A stretch of DNA of 62,292 nucleotides from assembly GCF_014698305.1 (NCBI RefSeq), contig NZ_JACJST010000030.1:1-62292 (forward strand). The letters run 5' to 3'. This document shows, one piece after another, positions 60,650-62,292 of the stretch (the stretch's first letter is position 1; every line of letters begins with the position of its first letter). Both the position numbers and the translations under genes were made by a program. The notes below the pieces were generated by a model. That model searched no databases and was not told where the DNA came from. It saw only the letters and a list, made by a program, of their open reading frames with translations. This DNA is from Anabaena lutea FACHB-196. GTDB taxonomy: Bacteria; Cyanobacteriota; Cyanobacteriia; Cyanobacteriales; Nostocaceae.

Positions 60650-61370
60650 GGGCGTGGCAGTCAAAAGCGGTTTTGAATTTTAGGGTTATGACTAGTCATT
60701 CTATCGAAATGGATATCGAACGGGGATCAAAAGCAGATTAGTTTAAAGTACACATCATTATACTCAGCTATTTAGAAGCGATCGCATTATCAACCTTTTG
60801 GGCGCGGTAGAAGGCAGAGGGCAGAAGGGCAAAAGCTGACGCGGTGATTATATATTGATGCAGATTCTCAAATCATCCTGCAATTATGCAACGCCTGGAA
60901 ATTTATATAGGCATCTTATTTCAGTTTTGTGAAAGTGGCCTGCGCTTTGCGCTTACAAAACGACCTACTCATCTACCTACTTTCTTTTTCTGCTCACCGG
61001 TGAAGAGTTCCTTATTCTCTTTTCTCGGTCTCTACGAGTAAGTATGGCTACGCCACGCAACCTATCACGAGTCAAACCGGAGTCCTATAGTTCGTAACCT
61101 TGATGTATGCCTGAAAAATATTTTTACCTAAAAAAAAATAAACTGTCAGTATTTACTAAATTTAGTTATTTACGTATTAATACTGTTTCCAATATTTAAT
61201 ATCGCCTTTATGAACTCAATAACAAGTATTTGAGCATCGTGCTTAAAAAAAAGACATTATAACCGTATATTTTCTGATTACTTTTATTAACTGTATTAAA
61301 TACAATCAGGTTAATTGCTTATAGCAAGCGACTCCAAAAAATTACCCATTTTTAGTTTCAGGAAAGTTTG
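60650..61370. other. Intergenic region before the PEP-CTERM gene
   Basis: This 720-bp gap contains a HIP1 site (GAAGCGATCGC near 60776), fragments of repeats (GGGCAGAAGGGCAAAAGCTG near 60820; GTATGGCTACGCCACGCAAC near 61042, also at 48748) and an AT-rich 300-bp stretch. No gene is supported. Confidence 0.55.
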
Positions 61371-62192
61371 ATGAACGTTAAAAATGCCTTTATCTTTACT
61401 AGCTTGCTCTTTGGTGCTGTTTTATCTGGCACTAATTCAGCTGAAGCTGCAAGTTTCACCAGCAATGTTACTGGCAATGATCCCACAAAGGATATCATCT
61501 TAAATTCCATTACCCAGAATGGAAAAAACATTAACAACTTTTCCTACATCAACAAGGCTGTTATTCAATACAACACCCCCAGGACTAACGATCCTAACAG
61601 TGGTGCGGCTAGTACAGATAGAGGAGATAAGGCCACTTCACCATTAGCAACGGCCGAAGATCCCACGGGTAATGCCATTGCGGCTTTCTTAGGTAACAAC
61701 AACTTAAACAACATCATTGACACCGAAGATGTTGGTGCTTTCACAATAGACGTATTCTTTGATAGCCAGATTACAAAAGATAACTCAGGACTAGATAGCC
61801 TATTTTTCTGGGAACGGGGTATGAATAGTGATTTGGGTATTCAAGCACTGGATAGTTCTGGAAAGGTGATCGGTACTTACAAGATAGTTAATCAAACGCG
61901 TAATTCTAGTAACTACGCAGGCTTCAAAATTGACACCACCGAAATTGGGGAAGCTCAAAAAGTCGGTTCTTGGGGTGTCAGTCTTGATTGGTTGGGAGTT
62001 ACCAAGTTAAGTGGCCTCCGACTCACAGCTAACAGTAGCTTTAGTGGACCAGATTTCAAAATTATTGCTAGAAAAACAACACCTGAACCCACAACTATTC
62101 TGGGCTTAGGTGCAGTAGCTGCAATTGGTTTATTACGTCGTCGTCAGTGGAAACAGAGTTCTGTTTGGGAGCAACGCGATTTTGTGAGGTAG
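61371..62192 (+). CDS. PEP-CTERM (exosortase-dependent) surface protein
   Basis: A 273-residue secreted protein. A signal peptide covers residues 1-27 ('FIFTSLLFGAVLSGTNSAEA/A'), followed by a beta-rich domain of about 200 residues. The C-terminal sorting signal is 'PEPTTILGLGAVAAIGLLRR': the P-E-P motif, a membrane helix and a basic tail, which an exosortase would cut. The tail after the Arg cluster is longer than usual ('QWKQSSVWEQRDFVR'). The central 'DSLFFWERGMNSDLGIQALD' resembles a cyanobacterial PEP-CTERM subfamily (perhaps XDD3). I chose the ATG at 61371; a TTG codon sits directly before it. Exosortase is not in the window. Confidence 0.88.
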   Translation: MNVKNAFIFTSLLFGAVLSGTNSAEAASFTSNVTGNDPTKDIILNSITQNGKNINNFSYINKAVIQYNTPRTNDPNSGAASTDRGDKATSPLATAEDPTGNAIAAFLGNNNLNNIIDTEDVGAFTIDVFFDSQITKDNSGLDSLFFWERGMNSDLGIQALDSSGKVIGTYKIVNQTRNSSNYAGFKIDTTEIGEAQKVGSWGVSLDWLGVTKLSGLRLTANSSFSGPDFKIIARKTTPEPTTILGLGAVAAIGLLRRRQWKQSSVWEQRDFVR

Positions 62193-62292
62193 GGCAAAAA
62201 AAGTGCGATCGCCAAGTTAAAAACAGGCATCACTAAAAAATCTTTACCGTACAAAAAAATGATTTTACACATAACAAATAAATAATATTACT

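Overview
The window looks like chromosomal DNA of a filamentous, heterocyst-forming cyanobacterium (Nostocales; Anabaena/Nostoc/Trichormus/Dolichospermum-like). The evidence is the 3' end of psbA at the left edge, many GCGATCGC (HIP1) octamers, XisH/XisI genes, a PatA-type response regulator, a cyanobacterial PEP-CTERM protein, tandem heptamer (STRR-type) arrays, and above all a gene cluster whose content and order match the heterocyst envelope polysaccharide (HEP) island of Anabaena sp. PCC 7120. That comparison is from memory; no search was run.

Layout. (1) 1-0.4 kb: end of psbA and its terminator. (2) 0.4-6.2 kb: a small accessory island between psbA and ahcY. It holds a Uma2-family gene, a PIN toxin/antitoxin pair, an xisI fused in frame to an antitoxin remnant, a two-gene HNH cassette, a ParD antitoxin with a truncated ParE, a long coiled-coil gene that seems to lack its 5' end, and an xisH-xisI pair. 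Several parts are broken or duplicated. (3) 6.2-11.7 kb: housekeeping and stress genes (ahcY, an MscS channel, a small unknown, an Old Yellow Enzyme). (4) 11.9-21.4 kb: accessory polysaccharide genes (three GT4 glycosyltransferases, a membrane-anchored beta-propeller protein with a fresh 35-residue tandem duplication, a PIG-L deacetylase) and an aspartoacylase-like gene. (5) 21.8-48.1 kb: the HEP-like island, all on the minus strand. In transcription order it has nucleotide-sugar genes (rfbF, an LhgO-like oxidase, an SDR epimerase), two GT2s, two PhyH-like dioxygenases, an RfbC-like epimerase, a SAF-domain oxidoreductase, a GT4, a Wzc-like chain-length protein, hepC, the ABC flippase/exporter hepA, six glycosyltransferases, a Wzy/O-antigen-ligase-like membrane protein and a last GT4. 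(6) 49.6-53.4 kb: a kinase/PP2C/vWA triad of the TerY-P type. (7) 54-60.7 kb: a PatA-like regulator and a MalK-type ATPase, bracketed by a perfect 31-bp direct repeat, then a beta-propeller protein and a permease/TIGR03943 pair. (8) 61.4-62.2 kb: a PEP-CTERM surface protein.

How the genes work together. The 21.8-48.1 kb genes can make activated sugars, start a repeat unit on a lipid carrier (HepC), extend it with about ten glycosyltransferases, flip it (HepA), polymerise it (22974-24404) and control chain length (34666-36894). No Wzx flippase and no Wza outer-membrane channel are seen here, so HepA probably takes the flippase role and export must be completed by genes elsewhere. The genes at 11.9-20.1 kb look like further tailoring genes for the same or another glycan.

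The intergenic regions at 38.1-38.8 and 48.1-49.6 kb are mosaics of short inverted-repeat (MITE-like) elements, some nested or abutting. No rRNA or tRNA gene, CRISPR array or intact transposase gene was recognised.
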